A DNA stretch of 64,000 nucleotides from Siphonodentalium dalli. Its lineage: Eukaryota > Mollusca > Scaphopoda > Gadilida > Siphonodentaliidae. Shown piece by piece: positions 46,831 through 58,640 of this stretch. The position numbers were made by a program, and so were the translations under genes. Position 1 is the stretch's first letter. Each line of letters begins with the position of its first letter. The notes under the pieces are model-generated. The model saw only the letters and a program-made list of their open reading frames with translations, was not told where the DNA came from and searched no databases. The DNA is taken from contig CP136064.1 in NCBI GenBank assembly GCA_032622095.1, positions 111,462,004 through 111,526,003 of the forward strand, written 5' to 3'.

Positions 46831-48240
46831 ACGTGTGTGTGTGTGCGCACACCCCTGAAACGTTGCACTATTACAACCAATACATCCCTAAATCGATACG
46901 ATCAACTTATGAAATATATATTCATGTCGTTTTCTGATAAGAACGAGACTTGTACCCCCCCCCCCCCCCCACAACCCGATCCATTTTCTAGAACTATAAG
47001 TGAGCCAGTTTTATGAAAATTATAACGGGAAAATCTAGTAAAATGTATACAAATGTATATATTTTCGTGAAGCTAAGACATAATGACACTTTTTTGGGCC
47101 AAAATTGAAACTCACCATCCAAGATGGCCGCCAAGATGGCCACTGGAAGTTGAAAATATGACATTTTTTCACAAATATCTTCTAGATCAATTCATGCTGT
47201 TTGGAACTGGTTGAGTAATGCAACTTTATTTTGTGTTTGGTATATTAACTGATCATTGGAGCAATTAAATATGCAATTATTGGGGTCCTAACCCCTTCCG
47301 ATCCCTCAAACATTCGATTTTACAGAACGCAGTACAAAATTTTACAAAAAAATCACAATTGGGATTCTAGTCATATTTCAAGAAGAAATGAAAAGAACAT
47401 TGTAATGTAAGTGAGGCATATCATGACCTATGAATGTTCCAAATCTCTGGAACCATAAATCTTACCTTGGCTCAAAATGGCTGCGAAAATGGCCGCCAAA
47501 ATATGAAAAATGGTAAATATTGCCCCAGGGTGTCCTGCAATCGCGTACAAGTTGTGGTTGATGTACACAATTGGCTAATCTGTTTTCTATACATTACATA
47601 CTAACATGTCTGATGCACCATGGATAATTTTTACTATTGTCACCACTGACATCACCAGAAATATTGGATTTTTCTCTCACAAAATTGACATAAATATCGG
47701 CAAAAATTCACTTTTCAGGGTTCGACCATTTGTTCAAGTAAAATGTAACTATCTTTGGATTTAAAGGTGTTTATTGTTTTTGGTCTATCTTAAATGTGTC
47801 ACACTACGGTGTTTATAGACTAAATTGCTCAAGATGGCTTCCAAAATGGCAACCAAATTTGTTAAAAGTTAAAAGTTAACATATCTCGAACATTATTCTC
47901 TGCGTTATCCGAAAAAGGTGGCAAATTGTGACTCACTTGGTTATTGTACGTGTTAGTTACAATGTAATTAACTGACAACTACGTTCTATTATGTTTGTCC
48001 CAGTTCCGTATGGGGCATGACAAATTCATTTTAAAGTTGCAGTATGGAATTTTGCGGAGAACCTCTTTTGTGATTCTGGCCATATTATTGAAAGGAAATG
48101 GGCAGAACTTTGAGACGGAACTGAGATGAACCATGATATGTGGGTATTCTGACCCATTTTGATAAAAATTTATCAACTGGATACAGGGTGGAAGCCAAGA
48201 TGGCAGCCAGGGAGTTACTCTATGATAATAGATGAGGATA
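46831..48240 (+). repeat. Left-arm body of the giant foldback
   Basis: It matches 50590-51895 in reverse complement. Landmarks are CCAAGATGGCCGCCAAGATG at 47121, CATGCTGTTTGGAACTGG and CTACGGTGTTTATAGAC. No open frame is conserved between the arms. Confidence 0.85.
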
Positions 48241-48845
48241 ATAGGTAATAGATAAAACAGGGAGTTATTGTATGGTCATGAATGGTGTGTGGGTATATAG
48301 GGAGTGCCCTGTTGGTAACGGTGGACGTATATTTATATATGTTGTGGATGTGTTATCATTGGTGCTGTATGGGGAGTAGATTTATTATCATGGATGGCGT
48401 GTATGAGTATGGCAAGTATGAAACTTATGGTCGTATTGCGGATATTGGTATATCTGGAAGGGCTCACCATTGGTGATGTGCATATGTTTACCTGGATTGA
48501 CTCATGGGTATGGCGAATATGTATACATGTAGTGGCTGTATGGTCCATGGTGAGGTGAATATGTATGCAATGAGTGACTGTATGATCGTGAATGTAGTGA
48601 ATATGTATACATACAGTGACTATATGGTCATGTGTCGGGTGTAGGTGTATACCTTTGTTTCAAGCATGGTGACTCGTGGCTGTATCGTCATTTGTGGTAT
48701 GTACGGGTATAACCAAGTATGGCTGTATGATCAGGTGTACTAGTACATGTACGTGTATAAAGTGGGTGATTATGTTGTCATTTGTGTGGTGTTTATGTAG
48801 ATATGGAGTGACTGGGGTAATGGGTGGGTTGTACATGTGTACCTT
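48241..48845 (+). repeat. Inner minisatellite, left side
   Basis: Degenerate units of about 40-45 bp with GTATATGG-, AGTGACTGTATGGTCATG- and GTGTGGGTGTATA-like words. Orientation is opposite to the array on the right. Confidence 0.75.
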
Positions 48846-48930
48846 GGGTGGCTATCGCTTTCCACAATAACTCAAGGATATGTTAATCAATAGAGAGGTC
48901 ATGTCATATCGTGGAAAGCGATGGCCACCC
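48846..48930. repeat. Apex of the giant foldback
   Basis: GGGTGGCTATCGCTTTCCAC (48846-48865) and GTGGAAAGCGATGGCCACCC (48911-48930) are reverse complements with one mismatch around 45 bp of unique sequence. Confidence 0.85.
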
Positions 48931-50580
48931 GTTATCACAGTCATTACATATATACATAAACACCACAGACATAGCAATATAGTGACCCACTGAATACATG
49001 TACACCATGACCACGGATGACCATACAGCCACGCGTCACAATGCAGGCACACCGGGTATACTTCTAAACATGACCCATAACCATATAGTCACTCCTTGTA
49101 TACCCATGCATCTCACCATTGGCCATAGGGTCATCCCCTGTATACATATTCTCCAAACGCATGGTCAAATAGTTAGTCAATATATACATCAACACCACAA
49201 CAATGAGCATAAAGTCACCCCAGTATACATATGCACATCACCAATGGAGCCACTCGCTTCATACACATACCCTCGCCCATGTTACCTGGTATACTCCTTC
49301 ACCTGACCTATGGCCATATAGTCACCCCGTGTGTACCTATTCAAAACATGCATACACGATCATGGTCAATCCTTGTATATATATTCACCTCAACATTGGC
49401 CATGTCAATCCCTGTATCCCTATTTGTCACACCATAGCCGAATAGCCACTCAAGATATACTAATACACCCAGCCATGTCAGTATAGCCACTCCGTGTATG
49501 CATATGCACCTCATCCATGGCCATATAGCCACTCGCTATATACACATATCCCTCGCCCATGACAATAAAGCAACACGTGTGTGTACTGGTATAACCTACA
49601 CATGACGATACCGAGACGAGTCACCAAACAAGAACACCAGGTACATGTATACTCATACGCCTGTCACCCCCTGTACAGATGTTCATTACATTTATGATCA
49701 TACATTCACTACTTGTATACCTACATGTACTCACATCACCAGTATCCATACAGTCACTACCTGTATACCTATTCGACACACATAGTCATATAACCACTCG
49801 ATATAAATATGCAGCCCACCCTAGACAATAGATTCACTCCAGGTATACATGTAAACCTCACTAATAGCCATTCAGCCCTTCCAGATATACAAAAAATCCG
49901 CACATACGACCACTCAAACAATCCATACTTGCATATACACCTCACACCTGACAATTCAGCAATTCACTGTATAATCATACACGCCATCAATGATAATACA
50001 GATAAGCCCTATACACCCACCAATGATAATACATCCACGAGATATATAAATATACATCCCACCCGTTACCACAAGGACACTCCCTATGTACCCACACGCT
50101 CGATAATGTCCACCCAGCTTACTCCAGGTATTCATATTCAATCATGACCGTACAGTCATTCCATGTATACCTATACACATTACCCGTAACCATAAAATCA
50201 CTACCTATTTATCCACACACCCCATCCATGATCATACAGACAACACATGTACATCCCACCCATGACATTACAGTCACTCCATATATACATAATCAACACA
50301 TAGATGACCATTTAGCTATATCCATACACCACACCAATGACCGGGTGCACCCGTACTGGATATACACAATCATACACCATACAGTCACTACATGCATACC
50401 GATTCACCCCACACCTGACCATGACCTCTCCCTGTATACCTAGATGCATCTTACCATGGACAACTCACTCATAACCATATAATCACTCATTGTATACTTA
50501 CTCGCATCAGTCATGACATACAATAACTCCCTGTATACCTATTCACCTCACATATGATCACAGAGTAACTCCCTGGCTAC
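48931..50580 (-). repeat. Inner minisatellite, right side (expanded)
   Basis: About 1.65 kb of 40-45-bp units with CATATAGTCACTC, TGTATACCTATTCACC and CACCCATGACCA-like words, nearly three times the length of the left array. Many short frames rich in His, Thr and Ile come from this repeat and are not genes. Confidence 0.8.
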
Positions 50581-50589
50581 GGTCTTGGC

Positions 50590-51899
50590 ATCCACACTGT
50601 ATCCTGTTGACATTTTTTTTTAGCATAATGGACCAGAATTGCCAAAGATTATGGTCCATCTCAGTTCTGTCTCAAATTTCTGCCCATTTCCTTTCAATAA
50701 ATATGGCCAAAATCACAAAAGAGGTTCTCGGCAAAATTACATACTTTAAAATGAATTTGTCATGCCCCATACGGAACTGGGACAACTGGGAATAGAACAT
50801 GTAGTTGTCAGTTAATTAACTAACACGTATACTAACCAAGTGAGTTACAATTTGCTACCTTTTCGGATAATGCAGAGAATGTTCGGGATATATGTAAAAT
50901 ATTACTATTTTACACAAATTTGGTTGCCATTTTGGAAGCCATCTTGAGCAATTTGGTCTATAAACACCGTAGTGTGACACATTTAAGATAGACCAAAACA
51001 ATAGACACCTTTCAATCCAAAGATAGTTATATTTTACCTGAAAAAATGGTCAAAACCTGAAAACTGAATTTTTGCCAATATTTATGTCAAGTTTGTGAGA
51101 GAAAAGTCCAATATTTTTGACGATGTCAGTGGTGAAAATAGTAACAATTAACCATGGTGTATCAGACATGTTAGTATTTAATGTATATATTGCAGAATAG
51201 CCAATTTTATACATCAACACAACTTGTAAGCAATTGCAGGACACGCTGGTGTAATATTTACCATTTTCCATATTTTGGCGGCCACATTGGCAGCCATTTT
51301 GAGCCAAAGTAAGAATTTTGGTTCCAGTAATTTGGAATATTCATAGGTAATGATATGCCTCACTTACATTACAAAGTTCTGTTCATTTCTTGTTGAAATA
51401 TGACTAGAATCCCAATTGTGATTTGTTTGTGAAATTTTATACCGCATTCTGTACAATCGAATTTTTGAGGGATTGGAAGGGGTTAGGACCCCAATAATTG
51501 CATATTTAATTGCTCCAATGATCAGTTAATATACCAAACACAAAATAAAGTTGCATTACTCAAACAGTTCCAAACAGCATGAATTGATCTAGAAGATTTT
51601 TGTGAAAAAATGTCATATTTTTAACTTCCGGCGGCCATTTTGGTGGCCATCTTGGATGGTGAGTTTCAATTTTGGCCCAAAAAAGTGTCATTATGTCTTA
51701 TCTTCACGAAAATATATACATTTGTATACATTTTACTAGATTTTCCCGCTATAATTTTCATAAAACTGGCTCACTTATAGTTCTAGAAAATGGATCGGGG
51801 TTGTGGGGTAACAAGTCTCGTTCTTATCAGAAAAAAACATGAATATATATTTCTTAAGTTGATCGTATCGATTTAGGGATGTATTGGTTGTAAGGGGTG
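50590..51899 (-). repeat. Right-arm body of the giant foldback
   Basis: Reverse-complement partner of 46831-48240. It stops at the 5' LTR inside AAGGGGTG and continues after the 3' LTR at 61585. Confidence 0.85.
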
Positions 51900-52165
51900 T
51901 GTAGAGTAATCACCCCTACCGCTTCTTATTCAAGTGACGTGATAGTACATACTAAACATCCATCTTACCTATGGGAGAGACAGAATATAATCGAACTATA
52001 GTGACCCCAACCAAATTGCCAAGGTCATACTCGGAGAGGCCGCGACCTATGAGTTATGCAATACTAGCCACAAAGGAAAGAAGTTCTTATGTAATAATTC
52101 CCAGTTCACCCATGGGTCAGTACAGACAAAGAGATGCACTAATGACGGCTACCAGTCATTAGCGA

Positions 52166-52173
52166 TATATAAA
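52166..52173 (+). promoter_or_regulatory. LTR TATA box candidate
   Basis: TATATAAA about 215 bp before the LTR end is a plausible core promoter for the element transcript. The same site is in the 3' LTR. Confidence 0.45.
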
Positions 52174-52344
52174 CCAGACATTAATCTACTCTTCAATTAG
52201 TTTCGGCTCTAATTGGCAGGCATCAACATCAGGTCGCTAATTAATAAGCGACGCCTTCGGTCGTTCTATGACATCTATGATTGATTCACAATTATGTATC
52301 ATTTACCATCACAAGCTGTTGACTATACATTGATATTAGATGTG

Positions 52345-52350
52345 AATAAA
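52345..52350 (+). promoter_or_regulatory. LTR polyadenylation signal candidate
   Basis: AATAAA lies 32 bp before the LTR end. Its copy in the 3' LTR would direct 3' processing of the genomic transcript. Confidence 0.45.
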
Positions 52351-52493
52351 TGATATACAAGAACTGACTTCATTCTTCCACATAGATGAAATGATGCCGT
52401 TAAGCAGTTCTGCGTCTCACTACGACACAACGAAGTCCTAACGATCACAGCCAAACATAGAAGAGAAGCATGTATAAATTTCTACAGAATATT

Positions 52494-52635
52494 GCAGCCA
52501 AAACAAAGAAAAACTTTATAAATTGCTAAAGAAGATCGCAGCCAAGACAAAGAAAACTTTATAAATTGCTAAAGAAGATCGCAGCCAAGACAAAGAGAAA
52601 CTTTATAAATTGCTTATGAAGATCGCAGCCAAAAG
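52494..52635 (+). repeat. Leader tandem repeat, period about 44 bp
   Basis: Three units of GCAGCCAAGACAAAGAAAAC plus TTTATAAATTGCTAAAGAAG, and a partial fourth, lie in the untranslated leader between the LTR and gag. Such leader repeats could affect packaging or translation, but that is a guess. Confidence 0.85.
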
Positions 52636-52920
52636 AAGATAACATAGACGAAAAAGAAGAAGAAAAGACGACATAAACATTTCCAGCATAATCCAAAGAC
52701 AAGAACAAAATAGACAATTTGCACTCGACAGTTGTGACAGTCAGTTATTCATTGGATTCGGTGAGTCAAACTTTTTCATTTTTGCCAGATGTGCGTTTTC
52801 ACACCTTGTTAGAGGCTTGATTATTAACACCCAATTCCACCCTAAATTTTTTTCGCGTGGTATGGCCCTTGTCCCCAAACAATTTTCAAACAAAACAGAT
52901 AGCAGATTTAATTAACTTTC

Positions 52921-54126
52921 ATGGAACCACCGCCACCCGAATCCGTGGAATATTCTAATCAAGATAGTTTATTTAATCGAACTTTCAATATGGAACGAGA
53001 ATGCCACCTACACGCGGCCAGTAATCCAAACATGCAAGACATAAATATACCAAATCCATCCTTTCAAATTCCGAACGCACAAGACACACAGAATACCCTC
53101 ATATCTCAATTAACACGAGAAATAGGTCAATTTAACATGACAATGCGGGAAACTTCGGCCGCCACCCATTCACAGGCCACAGTATTTGCCATTATAGGCA
53201 TGAACGCAATGGTTACATCATTTGATGGCAAACCATCAGAATTTTCAAATTGGATGCACGAAATTGAGAAATATTCCTCGACACTTGGGGCAGAGGACGA
53301 AACAATAATTAAAATAGCGGCCCAGACAAGTCGTTCATCTGTTTCCGAATTCGTGCAACGATACATCAATGACAATACGGTTAACGGCACACTAACGGTC
53401 ACATGGCCTGATTTGAAAGCGCAGTTGCGATCCCGTTTCAGCGCGATAAGTGACGCACCACAGGCTCTGGCCATGTTGCGAACATTAAATCAAACACACC
53501 AGGAAACACTACCTATGTTTGCAGAGAGAATTCGAGCACTCGCAAACACTGCCTTTATTAATGAAATAAATACACAGGCGGTACAAACACAATTGGTAAC
53601 ATTTTTTGCGGATGGAATACGCGATGACCATATCAAATATACCTTAATTAAAGATGACCCAACGTCGCTCGACCGTGCCACAGAGATCGCAATGAAACAA
53701 ATGAACATTAAACAGAGGTTCAAACTTCGTTATGGTGATAGAACATCGAGGTCAAATGAACAACACCAAATACACGACTCCTTCCCACAACCCATGGAGG
53801 TTGACCATTTTAGGCGACGTCCCATACTATGGAGACCGCGCAATAATATATCTAATAGCTATGCAACTAACAAACCAATGCACCGCGCAAATCATCAGCA
53901 AAACCCCCCATTCAGAATGCCATCCAATTTTCAGAATACTAACTTTAATAAACAAAGCGATTACATCCGCCAGGATCGAATAAACAATATAGACTACAAC
54001 TCAAACCGGCCAAACATCTCAAATAAAATGAAACGCCAGTTTTGCACACTATGTAGGATGAACAACCACGATATACGAAATTGCCGAAGACGCATAGCCA
54101 ATAACAAACATTATTTAAACATGTAA
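52921..54126 (+). CDS. gag: Gag structural protein
   Basis: A 401-residue frame from the ATG at 52921 to TAA at 54124-54126. The N-terminus is Asn/Pro rich. Residues about 95-275 form an alpha-rich capsid-like region with FDGKPSEFSNWM, a Trp-containing LKAQLRSRF segment and TLPMFAERIRALA, typical of Ty3/Gypsy capsids. The C-terminus is basic and Asn-rich and ends in a single CCHC zinc knuckle, C375-x2-C378-x4-H383-x4-C388, for RNA binding. The protein should assemble into cytoplasmic virus-like particles that package the element RNA. No stop or frameshift is present. The middle ORF starts 2 bp after its stop codon. Confidence 0.9.
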   Translation: MEPPPPESVEYSNQDSLFNRTFNMERECHLHAASNPNMQDINIPNPSFQIPNAQDTQNTLISQLTREIGQFNMTMRETSAATHSQATVFAIIGMNAMVTSFDGKPSEFSNWMHEIEKYSSTLGAEDETIIKIAAQTSRSSVSEFVQRYINDNTVNGTLTVTWPDLKAQLRSRFSAISDAPQALAMLRTLNQTHQETLPMFAERIRALANTAFINEINTQAVQTQLVTFFADGIRDDHIKYTLIKDDPTSLDRATEIAMKQMNIKQRFKLRYGDRTSRSNEQHQIHDSFPQPMEVDHFRRRPILWRPRNNISNSYATNKPMHRANHQQNPPFRMPSNFQNTNFNKQSDYIRQDRINNIDYNSNRPNISNKMKRQFCTLCRMNNHDIRNCRRRIANNKHYLNM

Positions 54127-54128
54127 GA

Positions 54129-54743
54129 ATGTCTTTGAAGAAGCCGCAAGGACATTCTAAAAATCATAATCATCATCATCATAATACATCACATCAGAGC
54201 GCGAGATATCAAACTAAAACCGTATTCAAAACACCGTCAAAACATATGACCATAAATAAATGTCCACCTAATTACCAGAAGCTGAGTAGTTATGCAACTA
54301 AACCAGCGACTGGTACCCTAAACACCAGAGCAGCACATGTTACTATAAAAGAACAGAGACATCGTTCAGACCAGGCCAATAAAGTGAAACCTAATACATC
54401 TTATCATGCTGATACGAGCACGAACAAACATGTGCATTCCCCAATTATAAATAGAAATTCCGCTGGTCACGTTAGAACAGATATGAATAAACGATTACAT
54501 AAGATCGTTCCCAAACAAAAGGACATTAATAGTGAAGTAAACACTAAAACTCGAAACCAACGACAAGCTGATCGAATTGCAACGGTTTACCAAAATAATA
54601 ATAATAATGAGCCGAGTAAAAACTGTCAAAGTATAAATAACCAGTCGGAACAGATGCAATTGCATACATTACCTAAACTCAAATACCATGCAGAGATTGC
54701 AACAAGGACGGCAACAGCAAACGCCTTGTTCAACAATTATTAA
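54129..54743 (+). CDS. Unrecognised basic middle ORF between gag and pol
   Basis: The ATG at 54129 is 2 bp after the gag stop, suggesting termination-reinitiation. The frame codes 204 residues and overlaps the start of the pol frame by about 110 nt (pol is open from 54637), in the frame that a +1 shift would convert to pol. The protein is basic, rich in Asn, Lys, Thr and His (an HHHH run near residue 17), of low complexity and without cysteine-knuckle or enzyme motifs. Roles could be a nucleocapsid-like RNA binder, a spacer translated before a +1 shift into pol, or nothing. Gag and pol are themselves in one frame, separated by the gag stop and another at 54634, so read-through alone cannot join them. 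Confidence 0.6.
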   Translation: MSLKKPQGHSKNHNHHHHNTSHQSARYQTKTVFKTPSKHMTINKCPPNYQKLSSYATKPATGTLNTRAAHVTIKEQRHRSDQANKVKPNTSYHADTSTNKHVHSPIINRNSAGHVRTDMNKRLHKIVPKQKDINSEVNTKTRNQRQADRIATVYQNNNNNEPSKNCQSINNQSEQMQLHTLPKLKYHAEIATRTATANALFNNY

Positions 54744-57700
54744 AATTGGTAACCAACGCATTAGGGCATTACTTGACTCTGGGGCAAGTACAAGTTGCTT
54801 AAAATATGACGTATATCGCTCCCTTCCAAATAAGCCCCCGTTAATAAAAGAAAAAATAATTCTGACCTCAGCAACAGGCCAAAATATGCAAGTATACGGC
54901 AGTATACATTTGGACTTCAAAATTGGATCAATGTCATTAGTACATAAATTCTTTATATTACCCAACCTAGCAAGATCAGCGATTTTTGGTCGCGATTTTT
55001 TAACAGACAAACATGTAAGACTCTATTTCGATTTGAATGCATTTAGAGTAGGCAACAAAACATTTCCCATGTTACAGGATTTACATATAGCATCATTGCT
55101 ACGTTCGCGGCAAGATATCAAATTACCACCCCATTCATGTGCATTGGTGAACACAAAAATAATTGGTACACCAGACATGTATGAGACACCATATCTTGGA
55201 GTAAGTCAGGCCGATATCGGCATATTTAAGGATGAACCTAATGTGTCCATTATGGACGGGATAGTTTCTGCATCAAAACGAGATATACCGGTCATGATCA
55301 TGAATAATTCAGACTCGTATATGTCTATATTTAAAGGTAATATAGTTGCGAAAACACATGGCCTAAGTTCAGACCAGATCTGTCAAACAAAGGCTAAGGT
55401 ACCCACCACAAATAAAATGAATGATTCTCAAGAAGTATTTAGTATAGAAAATCAAACAAAAATATCTAAGGCTGGCCAGAAACCATTCAAATTGGACGAT
55501 ATATGTGCCCCCGACCACCACAAAATTGAACTACTTGAACTGGTCTCCCAATATCAAGATGTGTTTACAAACGATCCAAATAAGGTAGGATTTTGCGATA
55601 AAATAGTCATGCGTGTGGATACCAAACCAGATGCAGAACCTATCTTTTGTCGTGCGTATCCTACTCCATTACATAGACGCGAACACATGGAAAAAGCACT
55701 TCAAAAATTATTAGATGCTGGTATTATAAAGAAAACTACAAACGCGAGTTGGTCATTCCCTGCCTTATTGATCCGTAAGGGGATCGTAGATCCTAATGGA
55801 AATCAAAATTATAGACTATGTATAGACCTGAGAAAGCTAAATAAAATCACCGTCCCATTACGATGGTACCTCCCCTCTTTTACCGAAGTTTCCAGCCGCC
55901 TCCAAAAATCCAAAGTTTTTTCCACAATCGACATTAGCCAAGCTTATCATGTTATCGGTGTTCTCAAAGAACATCAAGAAAAGTTAACTATGAACACAGA
56001 TTTTGGATTGTTTTCTTTCACAAGGGCCCCATTTGGCTATTGCAACTCGAGCGCGACGTTTTTGACATTAATCCATAAAGCATTGGAAGGGTTAAGTTTT
56101 GTTGACAGCTTCGTCGACGATTTAATTTGTCACAGCGAAACGGAGGCCCTCCATAAACAGCACCTCAAAATAGTATTTGAACGACTCAGAGAGTATGGAT
56201 TAGTAGCACGATTAACAAAGTCCCAATTTTATATGAAAGAAGTAAAATTTTTAGGGCATATCGTATCACAAAATGGAACCCGCCCAGATCCCGCCAAAGT
56301 TAAAGCCATACAAGATGTGCCAGCCCCAACATCAGTGAAAGAAGTCCGTAGAGTATTAGGGATTTTTAATTTTTATCGGAACTATTGTAAAGATTTCTCC
56401 GACACTGCTGCATCATTAATTAAATTAACTGCTCGTTACGCAAAATTTGCATGGTCCGAAGAATGTCAAAATGCTTTTGATACACTAAAACAAAATTTGC
56501 TTAAAGTACCTACTCTGGCCTACCCTGATAGGAACAGGAAAATGATCTTATATTGCGATGCATCAATGCATTCAGTGGGGGGATCATTAGTCCAGCCATA
56601 CCCAGAAAACAAATTAGAAACTGATATCAAAACCCCGGAATTTCCAATTTGCTTTGTTAGCAAAAAGTTGAATCACTCTCAACGAAATTACAGTACTACA
56701 GAGCGCGAAGCACTCGCCATATATGTATGTCTAAAGAAACTCAATTTCTATCTAGAAGGATCGGACGTAGAAATACGAACAGATCATTTACCCCTAGTTT
56801 CTATGTTTCAAAATACTCAGATGGCTAATAAACGTATTCAAAAATGGTTTATTGAAATTTCCGCATACAATCCAAAACTTACTTATATACAAGGGTCTGA
56901 AAATATCGCCGCGGACTTTTGTTCTCGGGTGGACCCGACAAACCAACAGAGTATGTCAGAGTGTTCAGTGGAGAGCGAAGAGAAAACGCCATACGACATA
57001 GCGATCAATGACGGATCACTAAACATATTAGATTCACAGAAAATAAAAAATTACGTCAAGACAATAGGTAAACAAAAAGTGCATACGTTGCCCGACACTA
57101 TATTAATTTCCGAAAATGAACAACTAAATGCACCTACCAATATCGAAGAAATGCAAAAAGAGGACCATATTATATCAGACATAATTCGCAAATTAAAATC
57201 CGATATACCACCCGAAAAGATAACAAAGCAATATATATTGAAAGACGGAATTCTATACTATATGTCTGTATTTAATGAGCAAGCATCGGAACGCATTTAT
57301 GTCCCTGAAAAGCTGACTAAGCAGATAATTTCTGAATATCATATTGTCGGTCATTATGGATCCCAACGAATGTACCATACCATACGTTTGCGATATTATT
57401 GGCCACGAATGTTCCCAATGATAGTCAGTTTCGCCAACAATTGCCACATTTGTAAACAAAGAAATCAAAACACTGCCCGTATTCCAAATCAAATGACGGA
57501 CATACCGAGCCGACCAGGGGAAATGATCGCGATAGATTTAATGGGAAAATTTAACCCACCCACAGCCAGCGGCAATTCCTACATTTTAACGGTCATAGAT
57601 TTATTCAGTTTACACAAAATGGCATATGCGCTTCCCACAAAACACGCAGAAGTGGTTGCTGAAAGACTTATGACTCAGTATTTCACCATATTTGGTTATC

Positions 57701-58575
57701 CTGCTTGTCTGGTATCAGACAATGGCAGTGACGTATGCAGTGAGGTATTCAAAATAATATCTAACTACTATGTTATTCAGCATCGCAAGACCTCGTTCTA
57801 TGCGCCTTTCAGCAACGGATCAAGCGAACGATCTCACCGCGACTACAATGGAATATTAGCCAAATTAACTGAAGGAAATCCAACATCATGGGACCTATTT
57901 CTCAATTTCGCATCAGAAGCCATGAATTTTCATGTCTCAGCAACGACTCAATTTTCTCCATATTTTTTAACTTTCTGCAGACACCCCCAAATAAATATTG
58001 ACAAGATACTGACACCGCGACAGAAATACACGGGTGAATGCCTCATTCAACAGTTACTAGAGAAGCAGCACTTCGCATTTCAATTAGTTAAACAAAATAT
58101 GAAACAAGTCAAGACGAAACGAAACGAAAACAGTAAAGGTAAAATACCGGAATTTCCCATAGGTTCCCAGGTCTATGTTAAGAATCACAGACAAACCCAT
58201 AAACTAGGTATGAAATATGATCCATTTTGGGTGATACTTAAACAAACAGGACCAGTTTCGTATGTAATTCGTAATCAAATTACAGGCAGTTTATCTAAAA
58301 GTCATGCCAAACATTTAAAATTAGCGACGACTAAATGGCATACACCACAATTACAGGAGAACCAGAAAGTTCGGAAAAGCAGATTTGTATTCCCACATAA
58401 GTCATCAACACAAAGCTCCGATGCTGACATATTGAGTAATAGCAACAATTCGGACACCGAAAATGAGAACCACGATACAGCCCCTTTAACACAGTTAATA
58501 CGTCAAAACCGCGTCATCCAGGACGGATCGGATTCAAATGAACGGTGCCCCTACCAGAGATGGCACATAAGTTAA
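54688..58575 (+). CDS. pol: Pol polyprotein: protease, reverse transcriptase, RNase H, integrase
   Basis: A 1295-residue frame, first ATG 54688, open from 54637. Protease has DSGA with catalytic D30 and later AIFGRDFL. Reverse transcriptase has YRLCIDLRKLNK near 375, motif A with D415, and FVDD at 475-478 in place of the common YVDD, keeping both aspartates. RNase H has D624, E674 and D699. Integrase has an HHCC finger (H885, H889, C919, C922) and a DD35E core (D950, D1011, E1047), then a GPY/F-like segment near 1174-1195. No chromodomain is evident; the last 80 residues are polar and low complexity. It should replicate the element in particles and insert the DNA copy. All catalytic residues checked are present. 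Confidence 0.95.
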   Translation: MQRLQQGRQQQTPCSTIIKIGNQRIRALLDSGASTSCLKYDVYRSLPNKPPLIKEKIILTSATGQNMQVYGSIHLDFKIGSMSLVHKFFILPNLARSAIFGRDFLTDKHVRLYFDLNAFRVGNKTFPMLQDLHIASLLRSRQDIKLPPHSCALVNTKIIGTPDMYETPYLGVSQADIGIFKDEPNVSIMDGIVSASKRDIPVMIMNNSDSYMSIFKGNIVAKTHGLSSDQICQTKAKVPTTNKMNDSQEVFSIENQTKISKAGQKPFKLDDICAPDHHKIELLELVSQYQDVFTNDPNKVGFCDKIVMRVDTKPDAEPIFCRAYPTPLHRREHMEKALQKLLDAGIIKKTTNASWSFPALLIRKGIVDPNGNQNYRLCIDLRKLNKITVPLRWYLPSFTEVSSRLQKSKVFSTIDISQAYHVIGVLKEHQEKLTMNTDFGLFSFTRAPFGYCNSSATFLTLIHKALEGLSFVDSFVDDLICHSETEALHKQHLKIVFERLREYGLVARLTKSQFYMKEVKFLGHIVSQNGTRPDPAKVKAIQDVPAPTSVKEVRRVLGIFNFYRNYCKDFSDTAASLIKLTARYAKFAWSEECQNAFDTLKQNLLKVPTLAYPDRNRKMILYCDASMHSVGGSLVQPYPENKLETDIKTPEFPICFVSKKLNHSQRNYSTTEREALAIYVCLKKLNFYLEGSDVEIRTDHLPLVSMFQNTQMANKRIQKWFIEISAYNPKLTYIQGSENIAADFCSRVDPTNQQSMSECSVESEEKTPYDIAINDGSLNILDSQKIKNYVKTIGKQKVHTLPDTILISENEQLNAPTNIEEMQKEDHIISDIIRKLKSDIPPEKITKQYILKDGILYYMSVFNEQASERIYVPEKLTKQIISEYHIVGHYGSQRMYHTIRLRYYWPRMFPMIVSFANNCHICKQRNQNTARIPNQMTDIPSRPGEMIAIDLMGKFNPPTASGNSYILTVIDLFSLHKMAYALPTKHAEVVAERLMTQYFTIFGYPACLVSDNGSDVCSEVFKIISNYYVIQHRKTSFYAPFSNGSSERSHRDYNGILAKLTEGNPTSWDLFLNFASEAMNFHVSATTQFSPYFLTFCRHPQINIDKILTPRQKYTGECLIQQLLEKQHFAFQLVKQNMKQVKTKRNENSKGKIPEFPIGSQVYVKNHRQTHKLGMKYDPFWVILKQTGPVSYVIRNQITGSLSKSHAKHLKLATTKWHTPQLQENQKVRKSRFVFPHKSSTQSSDADILSNSNNSDTENENHDTAPLTQLIRQNRVIQDGSDSNERCPYQRWHIS

Positions 58576-58640
58576 TAGCATCAAAGCGCGAACATGAAAA
58601 ACAATAATTTTCATCAACCGAACCATATAACCCTTATGAT

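Larger units (their letters stand above)
51900..52382 (+). repeat. 5' LTR (483 bp)
   Basis: Starts TGTAGAGTAATC and ends TCATTCTTCCACA, the usual TG...CA. It appears identical to the 3' LTR except for a missing 7 bp near 52209. A 63-codon frame inside each LTR is not evidently a gene. Confidence 0.95.

Noticed and set aside
49203-49445. Overlapping frames in the 48.3-50.5 kb region
   Set aside because: They come from the 40-45-bp minisatellite, which is open in several frames at once.
51971-52162. 63-codon frame repeated at 61162-61353
   Set aside because: It is inside the LTRs, so its duplication reflects the LTRs; no sign of a protein.
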